Of a DNA stretch of 63,726 nt, positions 39,998-50,800 are shown one piece after another. Position numbers and translations under genes: made by a program. This stretch comes from a virus, in the IMG/VR virus record IMGVR_UViG_3300027734_000066, positions 1 to 63,726 of that record. The stretch is one strand, 5' to 3'. Every line of letters starts with the position of its first letter. Positions within the stretch are counted from its first letter, which is position 1. A model generated the notes under the pieces. The model made no database searches. It saw nothing but the letters and a program-made list of their open reading frames with translations, and was not told the origin of the DNA.

Positions 39998-40414
39998 GTG
40001 ACAGACGAAGCAACCCCCGCAACCCCTGCCGTAGCCCCCGAGAAGCTGGTCAAGGTGTACCTCAAGATGAAGGCCAAGCACGATGAGATGCGTGTCGCCT
40101 ACGAGACTGAGGAGAAGCAACTTAAAGCGCAGATGGACAAAGTGAAGTCCGCCCTTTTGGAGTTCTGTAAAGAGCAAAACGTAGACAGCGTACGTACAGG
40201 CGAAGGCTTGTTTTACCGCACCACCAAGGTGGACTATTGGACAAACGACTGGGAGTCCATGCACAAGTTCATCATTGAACACAATGCGCCGCAGTTACTG
40301 CACCAGCGCCTTCACCAAACGAACCTCAAAGAGTTCCTTGAGGCCAACCCTGACACGCTACCACCGGGACTCAATGTGGATAGCGAATACACCATAACCG
40401 TACGGAGAAAATGA
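39998..40414 (+). CDS. Conserved phage protein upstream of SSB-like gene, unknown
   Basis: 138 residues from a GTG at 39998 with GGAGAACGAA upstream. After a flexible start it is a coiled coil (LVKVYLKMKAKHDEMRVAY, LKAQMDKVKSALLEFC), then GLFYRTTKVDYW and a tail PPGLNVDSEYTITVRRK. This arrangement is recurrent in phages near SSB genes (from memory). The long coiled coil recalls Gam-like nuclease inhibitors, but that is only a resemblance. Confidence 0.7.
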   Translation: MTDEATPATPAVAPEKLVKVYLKMKAKHDEMRVAYETEEKQLKAQMDKVKSALLEFCKEQNVDSVRTGEGLFYRTTKVDYWTNDWESMHKFIIEHNAPQLLHQRLHQTNLKEFLEANPDTLPPGLNVDSEYTITVRRK

Positions 40415-40677
40415 TGAGTGAACCTTTTGTGCCAATCGAAGACTTGGCCAAACAGTTTACGGTTTCGGTATCGACTGTTCGTGCATGGGTACGACAGGGC
40501 TACATCCCCAAAGACACGTATCTAAAGATCGGTAACACATACCGCTTTAACGTACCTGCGGTGGTGAAAGCCCTGTCAAGCGTACCCAAGGACGAACCGG
40601 AAGCACCAAAAGCCGTAGACCCCAAACTGCCTGTTCAACTTGAATTGGCATTCAATAACCCTGACGAAGATATTTAA
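40411..40677 (+). CDS. MerR/excisionase-type helix-turn-helix protein
   Basis: 88 residues. IEDLAKQFTVSVSTVRAWVRQG with the following wing (YLKIGNTYRFNVPAVVKAL) is a clear winged helix-turn-helix of the excisionase/MerR kind. No integrase is found, so a regulator is more likely than an excisionase. The ATG overlaps the previous stop by 4 bp. Acidic Pro-rich C terminus. Confidence 0.78.
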   Translation: MMSEPFVPIEDLAKQFTVSVSTVRAWVRQGYIPKDTYLKIGNTYRFNVPAVVKALSSVPKDEPEAPKAVDPKLPVQLELAFNNPDEDI

Positions 40678-40691
40678 CTGGAGAAACGAAG

Positions 40692-41636
40692 ATGAGTAAC
40701 GAAATGACCCTGTTTGGAAAACCCAACAACGCCGCCCTTGCTTTGCTGAGTGGTGTGGAGGACAGCCTGACAAGTACCCTTGCGGGTGGTGGCAGTGGCA
40801 ACAAACGCATCAGCATTGAAGGCGGTGCATTCCGCGAATACGTTGGCGGTAAAGAAGTTCGTGTGAGCGAGGAACGCTCCATGAAAGTCATCCTGATCAA
40901 CGCCGCACCTGTGTCGCGTATGTTTTTTGAGGGCACCTACGTCAAGGGTGCAAAGACCAAGCCCACATGCTGGTCGAGCGACACACAAAGCCCCGATACC
41001 GCTGTGCCCGAAGATCAGCGACAGGCAAAATTTTGCAAAGACTGCAAACAACACATCAAGGGTTCCGGTCAAGGCGACACCCGCGCATGCCGTTTTCAAC
41101 AACGTATTGCCGTGGCACTTGATGGCGAGTTGCACAAAGAAGCCGTGTACCAAGTCACACTGCCATCAACATCTGTGTTTGGCGATGCCGAGGGTAAGAA
41201 GATGCCATTGCAAGCCTATGGCCGTCACCTCAAGGCATACAACACTCCCGCGATTTCTATCGTGACCGAGATGCGTTTCGACATCGACAGCGCCACTCCC
41301 AAGTTGGTGTTCAGCCCTGTCCGTGCGCTTGAGGAAGAAGAACTCGCAACCGCAGTGAAGTTGCAAAATCATCCCGACACCATCAAGGCAATCACCTTGA
41401 ACGTATCTCAGATGGACGGCGTGATTCCTGCACCAAAGGGTACGTTGCCAATGGGTGAGTTGGCCAAGCAAGAAGATGGCCCTGCCTACGAGAAGATCGT
41501 TGCCAAGACTGCACCGAAAGCCGCAAAGGTTGAAGCTGAAGAAGTGGCTGAGCCGATCAAGGTTACCAAGAAGTCTGCACCTGCCGCTGAGTCGAAGTCT
41601 GAGTTGAGCGACATCGTTGGAGATTGGGACGACTGA
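40692..41636 (+). CDS. Single-stranded DNA-binding-like protein
   Basis: 314 residues, leader GGAGAAACGAAG. Four Cys (Cys93, Cys115, Cys118, Cys133: CWSSD, FCKDCKQH, ACRF) suggest a zinc site inside a beta-rich core, as in T4 gp32-type proteins. The C terminus is a flexible Lys/Ala/Glu linker ending in the acidic SDIVGDWDD, typical of SSB partner-binding tails. With its own strong promoter and terminator it should be abundant. Fold assignment is by pattern. Confidence 0.72.
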   Translation: MSNEMTLFGKPNNAALALLSGVEDSLTSTLAGGGSGNKRISIEGGAFREYVGGKEVRVSEERSMKVILINAAPVSRMFFEGTYVKGAKTKPTCWSSDTQSPDTAVPEDQRQAKFCKDCKQHIKGSGQGDTRACRFQQRIAVALDGELHKEAVYQVTLPSTSVFGDAEGKKMPLQAYGRHLKAYNTPAISIVTEMRFDIDSATPKLVFSPVRALEEEELATAVKLQNHPDTIKAITLNVSQMDGVIPAPKGTLPMGELAKQEDGPAYEKIVAKTAPKAAKVEAEEVAEPIKVTKKSAPAAESKSELSDIVGDWDD

Positions 41637-41644
41637 TTTGTTTT

Positions 41645-41674
41645 AGGGTGGGGTCGCCCCCCACCCTTTCTTTT
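41645..41674 (+). terminator. Intrinsic terminator after the SSB-like gene
   Basis: AGGGTGGGG (41645-41653) pairs perfectly with CCCCACCCT (41659-41667) around a 5-nt loop and runs into TTTCTTTT. No good promoter is visible before the next gene, so read-through may feed the primase-helicase. Confidence 0.9.
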
Positions 41675-41707
41675 CGGTTATCTCATTCACTCTAACAACT
41701 GGCGGCT

Positions 41708-44563
41708 ATGGAAACAAAAAAATTTCTGGAGTCGGTGCTGGGGGACGAAGGGTACTACTGCATATTTGCTTATCGGCTATCCGATGAACGCAAGGTGCAA
41801 AAGTTCTATGACAACCTTGATGCCGCAATCCATGCTGCTCACAATTTAGATGCTGAAGGGTATGACGCTTATTTTGCGTTGGGCACCTTTGACCAAGCTG
41901 GGTCGCGTAAGGCACCCAACGTAAAACAACTTAGATCATTCTTTCTTGACCTTGACTGTGGGCCAACAAAAGACTACGCGACACAGAGCGAAGCTCTTGC
42001 CGCATTACGCACGTTCTGTAAAGAACTCAAGCTACCGCGCCCGACCCTTGTAAATTCAGGACGTGGTATCCACGTGTATTGGCCGCTGACTGCTCCGGTT
42101 TCAAGGGAAGCATGGGTGCCTGTTGCCGAGCAATTCAAACGCCTGTGTACAAAGCATGGGATGCGCAATGACCCTGCCGTGCCAGCAGATGCGGCGCGTG
42201 TGTTGCGAGTGCCCAATACGCACAACCACAAGCCCGACCCCCCTGCCCCCGTGGTGATAGTGGGTGAAGCAGGTGCGGCAATTGAGTTTGATGTGTTCCG
42301 TGACTTGATGGGGGATGACTCATCAATCTTGGTGCCCCCAAAGAAGTACACACCAAGCCAGCAAGATGCCATGATGCAAGCCCTGTCGGGCAGTTTTGTG
42401 AGCCGCTTTAAGACTATCCTGATTAAGACCATGAGCGGCACTGGGTGCGAACAACTCAAAGAAGTTGTCAACAATCAGCCAAACATCTCCGAGCCTTTGT
42501 GGAGAGCAGGGTTGTCGATTGCCAAGTTCTGTGTTGACGGTGGTAAAGCAATCCACAAGATTTCTGCCAAGCACCCTGAGTACACACCCGAAGGGACTGA
42601 GCAGAAGGTTGACCTGATTAAAGGCCCATACCTGTGCACACGTTTTGATGAGTATCGTGCAGGTGTCTGCCGAGAGTGCAAGCACTGGGGCAAGATTAAG
42701 TCACCGATCTCCCTCGGGCGTGAGGTAGAGGAAGCTGACGAGTCCGACAACATTGTCATTCAAAAACCACTGGACGTGACTGCGGCTACGCCAATTCGAT
42801 ACGTCATCCCCAAGTACCCGCACCCGTACTTTAGGGGTAAGAGTGGTGGGGTGTTCAAGCATTCCAAGAACCAAGAGGGCGAAGACAAAGATGTGATGGT
42901 CTATTTCAATGATTTATACGTCATACGGCGCGTCAAAGACCCCGAAGCAGGTGAGTCGTTGGTGATGCGCTTGCACTTGCCCAAGGACGGCGTACGTGAA
43001 TTCACGTTGCCATTAACTGCTGTGGGTACGAAGGATGAGTTTCGCAAACAACTTGCGGCACAGGGTGTGGCAGTCCTGAACGTACAAGAACTGATGGAGT
43101 ACACGATGAGATGGGTAAACGAGTTACAGTTTAATTCTGAAGCCGACGAAGCATGTCGGCAATTTGGGTGGAAGGATGACTCACACGAGTCGTTCGTTGT
43201 CGGCAACATGGAAGTTTTCAAAGACCGTGTTGAGGTAAGTTCACCATCCGCCGCTACCGTGGGGCTGTTTCCAATCTTCAAAGCCAAAGGCACGTTGGAG
43301 AAGTGGAAGCAGACTATGGAGTTTTACAACCAACCGGACATGGAGTTGCACCAATTCATGTTTGGGCTATCGCTGGGCTCTGTCCTGATGGAGTTTCAAC
43401 CGATCAACGCCGCCGCCTTTCACGCATGGAGCAAGGGCTCCGGTTTGGGCAAAACCACAGCCATGTACGCAGGTGCATCTATTTGGGGTGACCCCGATCT
43501 GTTGGTGATGCAAGAGCGTGACACGTTCAACTCAAAGATGAACCGTGCCGAGGTGTACAAGAACATCGTCTGCTACATGGACGAGATGACCAACACCAAG
43601 CCGCAAGACTTGTCTGACTGGGCGTATCAACTGCCAAGCGGCCTACAACGCAACCGCATGGGGCCAAAAGGCAACGTGGAGCGCGTACGGGGTAAGCCTT
43701 GGAAGACTTTGTTTGGCACCACAGGCAACACATCAATGCTTGAGCGTATCGCACTGTTCAAGGCTCTGCCACAAGCAGAAGCCCAGCGTGTGTTGGAGTA
43801 CCGAGTCGAACCTGTGAAGTTTGCTACCAAGTCCGAGACCGATGTTTTTAGCACCGACATCAAGGACAACTTTGGGCATGCGGGGGTGCTCTACATCCAA
43901 TACATCTTGAACAACTTGGATGCGGTCAAAGAACTTGCCATGACGGTGCAACGCAAACTTGATGCGGCGTCGAGCCTGTCTGCTGAGAATCGCTACTGGT
44001 CTGCCTTGGCTTCACGCACCATCGCAGGTTTGATGTTGGCCAAGAAAGCTGGCTTAATTACTTGGCAGATTGCGCCGATTGTGCAGTGGATTGTCAAAGT
44101 GATGGCCGAGGCCAAAGCCATGGTGGGCGAGATGAACGTTAATGTAGAGGCTCAACTGACCGACTACATGGCGGAGAACTACAACAACATGCTCCGTATC
44201 AAGTCAACGGATGACGCACGTAATACCGCCGGGGTGCTTGACAAGATCATTGTGCCTGACGGCTCCCCCCGTGGGCAGTTTGTTGCGCGGTATGAGTACG
44301 ATGTGAAGAAGCTGTACCTGCTGATCAAGCCGCTGAAGTCATGGTGCGGCAAGCAACAGATCAACTACGCTGGGTTTGTTGACGGCTTGAAAACGGGAAG
44401 CACCAAGGCAATCAAAGCCAAGGTTCGACTCGGTAAGGGCACCCACATCAACATGCCCCCTACCGATGTTTTGGTTCTGGACTGCACAGGGTTTATGGAC
44501 GATGAAACTGAGCAAGCTCTGGCAACAACCGCCGCGCTGTTCGAGAAACAGAGTCAGGATTGA
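41708..44563 (+). CDS. Primase-polymerase / helicase fusion
   Basis: 951 residues. N-terminal primase-polymerase-like domain: FFLDLDCG (Asp81, Asp83), NSGRGIHVYWPL (His122) and DAARVLRVPNTHNHK, the order seen in archaeo-eukaryotic primases. The C-terminal helicase of DUF927 type has Walker A SKGSGLGKTT (about 575-585) and Walker B IVCYMDEM. A Cys-containing zinc segment (CRECKHWG, about 318-325) lies between them. It should unwind DNA and prime lagging-strand synthesis for the family A polymerase. Confidence 0.88.
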   Translation: METKKFLESVLGDEGYYCIFAYRLSDERKVQKFYDNLDAAIHAAHNLDAEGYDAYFALGTFDQAGSRKAPNVKQLRSFFLDLDCGPTKDYATQSEALAALRTFCKELKLPRPTLVNSGRGIHVYWPLTAPVSREAWVPVAEQFKRLCTKHGMRNDPAVPADAARVLRVPNTHNHKPDPPAPVVIVGEAGAAIEFDVFRDLMGDDSSILVPPKKYTPSQQDAMMQALSGSFVSRFKTILIKTMSGTGCEQLKEVVNNQPNISEPLWRAGLSIAKFCVDGGKAIHKISAKHPEYTPEGTEQKVDLIKGPYLCTRFDEYRAGVCRECKHWGKIKSPISLGREVEEADESDNIVIQKPLDVTAATPIRYVIPKYPHPYFRGKSGGVFKHSKNQEGEDKDVMVYFNDLYVIRRVKDPEAGESLVMRLHLPKDGVREFTLPLTAVGTKDEFRKQLAAQGVAVLNVQELMEYTMRWVNELQFNSEADEACRQFGWKDDSHESFVVGNMEVFKDRVEVSSPSAATVGLFPIFKAKGTLEKWKQTMEFYNQPDMELHQFMFGLSLGSVLMEFQPINAAAFHAWSKGSGLGKTTAMYAGASIWGDPDLLVMQERDTFNSKMNRAEVYKNIVCYMDEMTNTKPQDLSDWAYQLPSGLQRNRMGPKGNVERVRGKPWKTLFGTTGNTSMLERIALFKALPQAEAQRVLEYRVEPVKFATKSETDVFSTDIKDNFGHAGVLYIQYILNNLDAVKELAMTVQRKLDAASSLSAENRYWSALASRTIAGLMLAKKAGLITWQIAPIVQWIVKVMAEAKAMVGEMNVNVEAQLTDYMAENYNNMLRIKSTDDARNTAGVLDKIIVPDGSPRGQFVARYEYDVKKLYLLIKPLKSWCGKQQINYAGFVDGLKTGSTKAIKAKVRLGKGTHINMPPTDVLVLDCTGFMDDETEQALATTAALFEKQSQD

Positions 44564-44765
44564 CGACCTTGCACCCGATGGGGTGCGTATCGTTGTTCGC
44601 TGGGACAAGTTCCCAGCGGGTGCCTCTGTGTTCATCCCTTGCGTGAATACGCTGGAGCTTGTACGTCAGATTCATCAGATAACAAGTCAGTGGGAGTGGG
44701 TTGTTCACTATCGTCCCGGCATTGAAGATGGGCGCTGGGGGGTTCGCATTTGGAGACGCTTGTGA
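44502..44765 (+). CDS. Small conserved protein, unknown function
   Basis: 87 residues from the ATG at 44502, overlapping the primase-helicase end by 62 bp in another frame. The protein-like part starts at RVRIDDLAPDGVRIVVRWD and continues GASVFIPCVNT and EDGRWGVRIWR, a beta-rich block that I have seen repeatedly in phage small proteins. Translation may begin downstream at a non-ATG codon. It is the last rightward gene. Confidence 0.65.
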   Translation: MKLSKLWQQPPRCSRNRVRIDDLAPDGVRIVVRWDKFPAGASVFIPCVNTLELVRQIHQITSQWEWVVHYRPGIEDGRWGVRIWRRL

Positions 44766-44819
44766 TAGTATTACCGCGACAGCTTGCCTGTCACTTCGTT
44801 CTCCTTTGAAAGAGTTTAA

Positions 44820-44848
44820 CCCCCGCCGTAAAAAGCGGGGGTTTTTTT
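44820..44848 (+). terminator. Terminator at the end of the rightward arm
   Basis: CCCCCGC (44820-44826) pairs with GCGGGGG (44835-44841), 8-nt loop CGTAAAAA, then seven T. It ends 1 bp before the stop codon of the convergent 2139-residue gene. On the minus strand the same stem is followed only by TTAAAC, so it is mainly a rightward terminator. Confidence 0.92.
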
Positions 44849-44849
44849 A

Positions 44850-47800
44850 TCAGTCCAACAGCCCGTTGTCGTACTCGGACGCATTCTCTAACAACTCAGG
44901 ACGGAGCTTCTTGTTTAGAGTCACACCGTGATACATCTCTTGCGATGTTTTCATGTGTTGAGCCATCGAGTTCTGGATAGTCTCGGGCGTAATTGCCGCA
45001 GTGGGATGCGCTCTGTTGAACTTCATGATGTCCTCAATTGCATCACTCATGCCATCGGAGTCGCCGTTTCGTGCGGCAATGTAGTAATCGCGCAACATCT
45101 TGGTACGTTCCTTGGTGGCACGACGCTCAATGTTTTTGAGGGACGCATTGATCTCCAACTGGCGGGTGTACTCGGCAGGTGCAAACCCAAACGCTTGTGC
45201 AAATGCGTTGGCCGTGCTTATTTCCCCAACTATTGGGTCACCGCGCAGGGTGTTGGCACCCTCGGTTGCGAAGCGAATACCCTTAAACCCGTTGGCAATA
45301 CCTGCGGGGAGCATGCGCTCCAGACCACGTTCAGTCTCACCCTCACTGATCAGCTTGGCACCTTGTTGTAGTCGGTCGGCTACGCCGTAGACTGGGCCAC
45401 CCATGAGTTGCAAGAACGCCAGCACAGCGTTGTCTTGCTCACGGTATCCGGTGCTGTTGATCAGCAGGTCAGACAGGCCGATACGGTTGGCGATGGCCGT
45501 ACCAGTCAGGTAGTTGACCGCGCCATTGAACAGACCCTCGCCAAGATACTTACGTACGGCGGTCTCAGCGTCATCCTCATCATCACCCTTGAACAAGTTG
45601 TAGACAGCGGCCAAGATGCCAAACATGGGCAGACCCTGCACCCCAGCCATCATGCCAGCGGAGGCGTAGATACCAAGAATTTGGCGCATAGCGGCATCGC
45701 GGACTTTCTTGTCCTCGGACTTCATGGCTTCACGGGCCGTCTTGAACATCATGTAGTACATGGAAACACCGTACCGCTTGTACATAAACATGATCTTGCC
45801 AATTGAATTCTTGGCCAGCAAAGGTGCGCTACCTGCGGACGCGCCGCCGTTCATCAGTTCAGTGGTTTGGATTGCGCGTTTGGCCGCTTCGGTGCGTGAT
45901 GCACTGTCAATCTTCTCACCCTCCTTGGCCATCCGGTCAAGCTCAAGTTCGTAGGATGCGATCAGGGAAACTTGGCGGTTCATGCGCTCGCCATGGTGGA
46001 AGATGAAGCCAGACCATGCGTTCACACGGTTCAAAGGCGTGGACTTCTCGTCCATGTCCAAGATGTCATGCGTCATCGAGCGGCTGAGCAAACCGTAGTC
46101 CTCGGCGATCTGCGACAACTCCTTGAGGCGCTTGACGTTCTCTGGCACCCCTTTGGCGTCAAAGTCGTAGTTGTCCAGCGAGAAGCCAGCCCTGACCTCA
46201 ATCTTGGATTTGCCGTCAGCGGTGGGCACCGTCATCTCGGCGTTGCGCTTGAGGCCGCTACCAAAGAACAGACGGGTGGCCGAGCCAATGGCTTTCATAG
46301 TTTCGGGATAGCCGTACTTACCACCAAGGTAAGGCATCATCACCAGTGGCACCTGTGACATGTTTACCAGTGCAGAGGATACGTTGAACCCCAGCGTCCA
46401 GTTAAACGCAGTGGAGGTCATAATTTTTGACCATGGGGAAATGTTGGGGCTGACCAGCGTTTGGATGTGGCTGTTCAACTCATCGGCCAGACCACGGGCC
46501 GCCTCGGTGTTATTTGTTGTCTTAACGTGTTCGTTGATCTCATCACGCAGTTGGTACATTTTGCCGCTGTACTCAAGGTTGGCCAGTTGGTGCGACATAC
46601 CCATGGAGCGTGTGAAGAACGCAGAGGTTGCATCGAAGCTAAAGCCGGGTGTGTTTTTACGCTTGCGGAACGCTTGAGCAAACGATGACTCAGGTAGCGT
46701 TGACAAGAACGTACGCATGATCTCATCGGTGACTTCTGGATCAACTTTGTTGGCTTCAAGCGTACGCAAGATAGAGTTCACAAAGGATGTTGGAGGTGCA
46801 TCCTTGTACGTTTTATTGGAACTGCCAGTAAAGCGCGTAATGTTTTTTGCGCCCCCTTCTTTTTCCAACTCTTTGATGGCACGCTCCCGCTCAACCGAAG
46901 TCTCGTAGTGTTCAACAAAATGCTCTACGTTGCCATCGCGCCCTTTGCCGTCGTATGCCAAGCGATAGTCACCATTACGTGTCAGGGGGAAGTACGGCTC
47001 AATCTTGCCCTTGGTGGCAAGGCGTTGGTAGATTTCAGTCTTGAGCTTTTTGGCATCTTCCTTGTCTTTCACAGAGGAGTCGATGCGGTTAAACATCAGA
47101 TCAAGCAGGTCTTCGTAGGTCTTGGCGTACGTGTCGCGCATCTGTTTATAGACGCTCTGGCCCTCATCTTTGAGCGCGGCCCACTGAGGTTGCAACTCAT
47201 CCCACACCTGTTGTTTATCTTTACCGCTCTCGGACTGCTTGCCCTTGTAGTCGGCGCGGGGCTTGGACGGGTCAACCTGCTCCAGCGTGCTGGTGGCAAT
47301 GACATCGTTCAGGATGGCTTCTTTCTCAGGGTTGCCTTTGAGCCAGTTCTGGATGCGCTTCATGGTGGCTTCGGTAGCGCGTTTGCGCTTGTCAATTGAA
47401 CCGTTCCACAGCTTCTCCAACTCGTCAAGGCGCGGAGCCATTGGAATGTCTTTCTTGGCAACCTCAACCAGTGCATTGAGCGGTAGGCTACGGCGCACCA
47501 ACTTCTGGACAGCGGAAGGCACACCCTCGCGGAACAACTCATAGATGCCGCCAACGATCTTGTTATCCAGCGCAGGCATTGACAGGATTCGGTCGTCCAG
47601 AGTCTTGAAGACTGCGGAGCTTTTACCCAACAACGATGCCGAGAACAACGAGCCTGCCTCACGAGATTCAGGTGCAGGCGACAAGATGGTGTTGATCAAC
47701 GAATCAGAGGCGTCGAGTGCGGAGCCCATACCCTTGGTTTCTTTACCCATGATTGACCGCACAAAGTTGCGGATGGCGTGCATGAAGCGTTGCCATGCAG

Positions 47801-50800
47801 TGATTGCCTCACCCTTGGGATTGATTGCCGCCAACTGTTGCTGGAACTCGGGGTTGCTGAATGCCTCGGCAACGAACTCATCCAAAGACTGTGCGCCGTA
47901 CGCTGTGTCCAGCGAATCTTTGACGTTGTTGTAAAGCTCTGTAAGTTGTTTAGTTACAGGGTGTGACTTGTTGCCTATGACATGTGATGTAGCGGCATGT
48001 ACCGCTTCATGTAATAGCACGTGAAGGTTTAAACCTTCTTTCTCGTCCAGCTTGATGGTGTCTGTCTTGGGGTCGTATAGGCCGGGGACTGGGACATCTT
48101 CGGCGTTGAGAAGCATGGGTTCCAGATCGACTTTGGTTTTGCCAATTGCGCCAGCCAATTTTTTGGCAACTTCGGATGCACGGCCAAGGTTTTGTGAACC
48201 CAACATGGTCAGGGCTCCACGCAGATCACCAGCTTTTACCATCTTGCGGATAGCAGGGTGCAACGGAAGCGCCAGCACCACCGCATCGCGGGATAGTTCC
48301 AGTTCGTCGCCGTCCATTTGTTCCTTGATGGCAAAAGACAATTTTTGCTGGGTGTTGAACTGATTAACACCTCGGCGCACCTCTGCTTCGGAATTACCAA
48401 AGTAGTCCAGCATCTTTCTGGCCAGTGCCTTTTTGTCAGCCGCCGACAAGGATTCATAGAATGCTCTGGCGTACTCACCGCCGCTCAGCGGAACAATCGA
48501 GGTCGTGCCTGTACGCCCAAAAGCGATGTCGTCAACAGGGATGCCGGTGCGCAACTGTGTGGTGATGTCGTTGAGCTTGTCAACGCGCTTTAGCAACTTG
48601 TGCTTTTCAAACATGGCCACGTACATGTCATAGGCCAGATAGTCAAGCGCGTCAGACCGGCTCTCAACTTCCATCACTTGTCCGTATGCACCGAATGCGG
48701 TAGATGGCTTAGCCTTGTCCTTCTTAGCTTTAGTTTCGGGTTTACCCTTAGCTTCAACCTTTTTTGGCTCAGCTTTGGCCTCGGCCTTTGGTTCGGCTTT
48801 CTTCAGTGCACTGGGCTCCACGCCCGCTCGACTTCCAGCGTTATCAGCAGGTTTCCCACGATCTCCCAATCCAGTGGGCTTAGATGTTTCAGTTCGCTTG
48901 GTATTAGCAGGGGCTCCAGTGCGCTCGTCCTTTGCACCGCCCTCTTTGCGATCTTCAGCGCGAGTTCCAGTTCCTCCAGCGACATCTCCTGCGTCCTTAT
49001 CACGTCCTCGCTTAGCGGGTTTTGTGGCTGCGAGTTTTGTTGTGGGTTCATCTTTCTTACTTTCCTTGGTAGCCTTGGTTGGCTTCGCGGGTACAAACAT
49101 GTCACCTTGTTTGGCAAGACCACCAAACGCTTGCATTGCTAAGTTTTCAACCGCATCTTTAGTACCTGTGGATAAGTTAGGATTTTCCCTAATACGGCCA
49201 AAGATGTTTGCAACGACGGGTTGCTGGGCCGTGTCGGCCATGTCCATATTGAGCAACTGCTTGTAGAACCCAGACTGTTTGGGTAGGCCAGCTTTGGCCA
49301 ACACTTCCGGTGACAGCACAGTAGCAAACGGTTTTTCTTCCTGAGATGCAATCTCCTCCTCGGAGAAGGCTTGGGGTGCGGCACCCTTTGGTTTACCCAT
49401 GCCGGGGAAACCCATCTGTTCAGGTTCACGCTGTGACTTCTTCTCAGGTATGAGCGACTCGATGGATCGCAGTTCTTTCTTTTGCTCCTCGGGCTCTTGC
49501 ACGACAGGCTCAGCTTCAACCACAGGTGCTTCTGCCAAACGGATGTCATAGGCACGGTTGATGAGGTTGCGCTCACGCTCGGTAAGGTTGGTGTTGGTGA
49601 TGCCTTCACGCTTGAGTTCCAAAACAAATGCTTTGGGGATGTTTTTGACATCAGACTCAACAATTGGCAACAGCAACTGGAGGCGTGTGTCCTGAGATGT
49701 TTTTTCTTGCTTGCGTTCCATAGTGCCGGTCAATTCGGCAAGTTCGGATTCAAACTTCAGGCGCTCTTTCTCAGCGATTGCGCGGGCTTCTTCCCGAGTT
49801 CCACGAACCTTGGCTTCTTCGTCAGCCTTCTGCAACTGCTCAAGTTGTTGGCTTTCCAACTCGTCGATCATGTCGCGGGTTTGAGTATCTTTCCTACCCG
49901 GTCTTGTCTTTCGAGACTCTATTTCGTTCTTTACAAGTTGCCAGTCTTTATCTCGTAGATTGGTGTTGTAAATTTGTGCTTGCAGTTGCTCATCAGTCAT
50001 TTCTACGACTTGCTGAGCACTGAGTGTTTTGGGGTAGGTTGTAGGTTGTTTAGCTTCTGTGCCTTCTTCCGTTGTTTTAGGAGCGACACGGCCACGTCCG
50101 GGCACCTCTACGGTTCCGTCAGCACGCTCAACTCCCGGCAGGTCAAGTTGGCCCTTTTTAGGTTCTTGCCCAAAAGTCTCTGCAAGTGCGGCTTCTTTGC
50201 CACGGCGTGCAAGGTTGCGGTCAAACGACGACAAGCCAGCCAGCGGGTCGGAGGTGCGTAGGTCTTCTTCGCGTTGCCGTGCAGTGCCTTGTTTGGACTT
50301 GAGGTAGTCGTCGTATTCGGCTTTGGTTGTGATGACAGAGCCGTCAGGCAACGCCACAGGGGTAAACGGCTCGGCGGTGTAGCCCAGCAATTGTTGCTCG
50401 GGTGCCTTGGTCTCAGGTGCAGGTGCTTCTTTATCCAGCCCCAACGATGCGCGACGAGCCTTGCGGCCAATGGTCATGTCAATGATCAAGCTGGCCAATG
50501 CACCGACTCCAGCGCCATAGGCACCTTCTTCGCCAGAGCCGACAAGGATTTCCTGCTGGGGGTCGTACACGCCCTTCGCAATCAAGTTCTGGGCAACCTT
50601 TTGTGCGGCTTCAGTTACGCCCTCAACGCCGCCACGGGCGGCGGCGGTAACCATGAGGCTCTTGAACGGTTTGATCTGGGGTGCCAGTAAGTCGAGCAAA
50701 CCAGTAGGCGCACCAAGCTGGGTAGCCAGACGCCGTTCTTCACCTGTGGCACCTTTGGCTTCGGCAGACTCACGTGCTTCGCCAGCGCCAGCGGCAACAC

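Noticed and set aside
40411-40677. Excisionase implying a temperate phage
   Set aside because: The fold is of excisionase/MerR type but no integrase, attachment-site core or lysogeny repressor is visible, so a transcription regulator is more likely.
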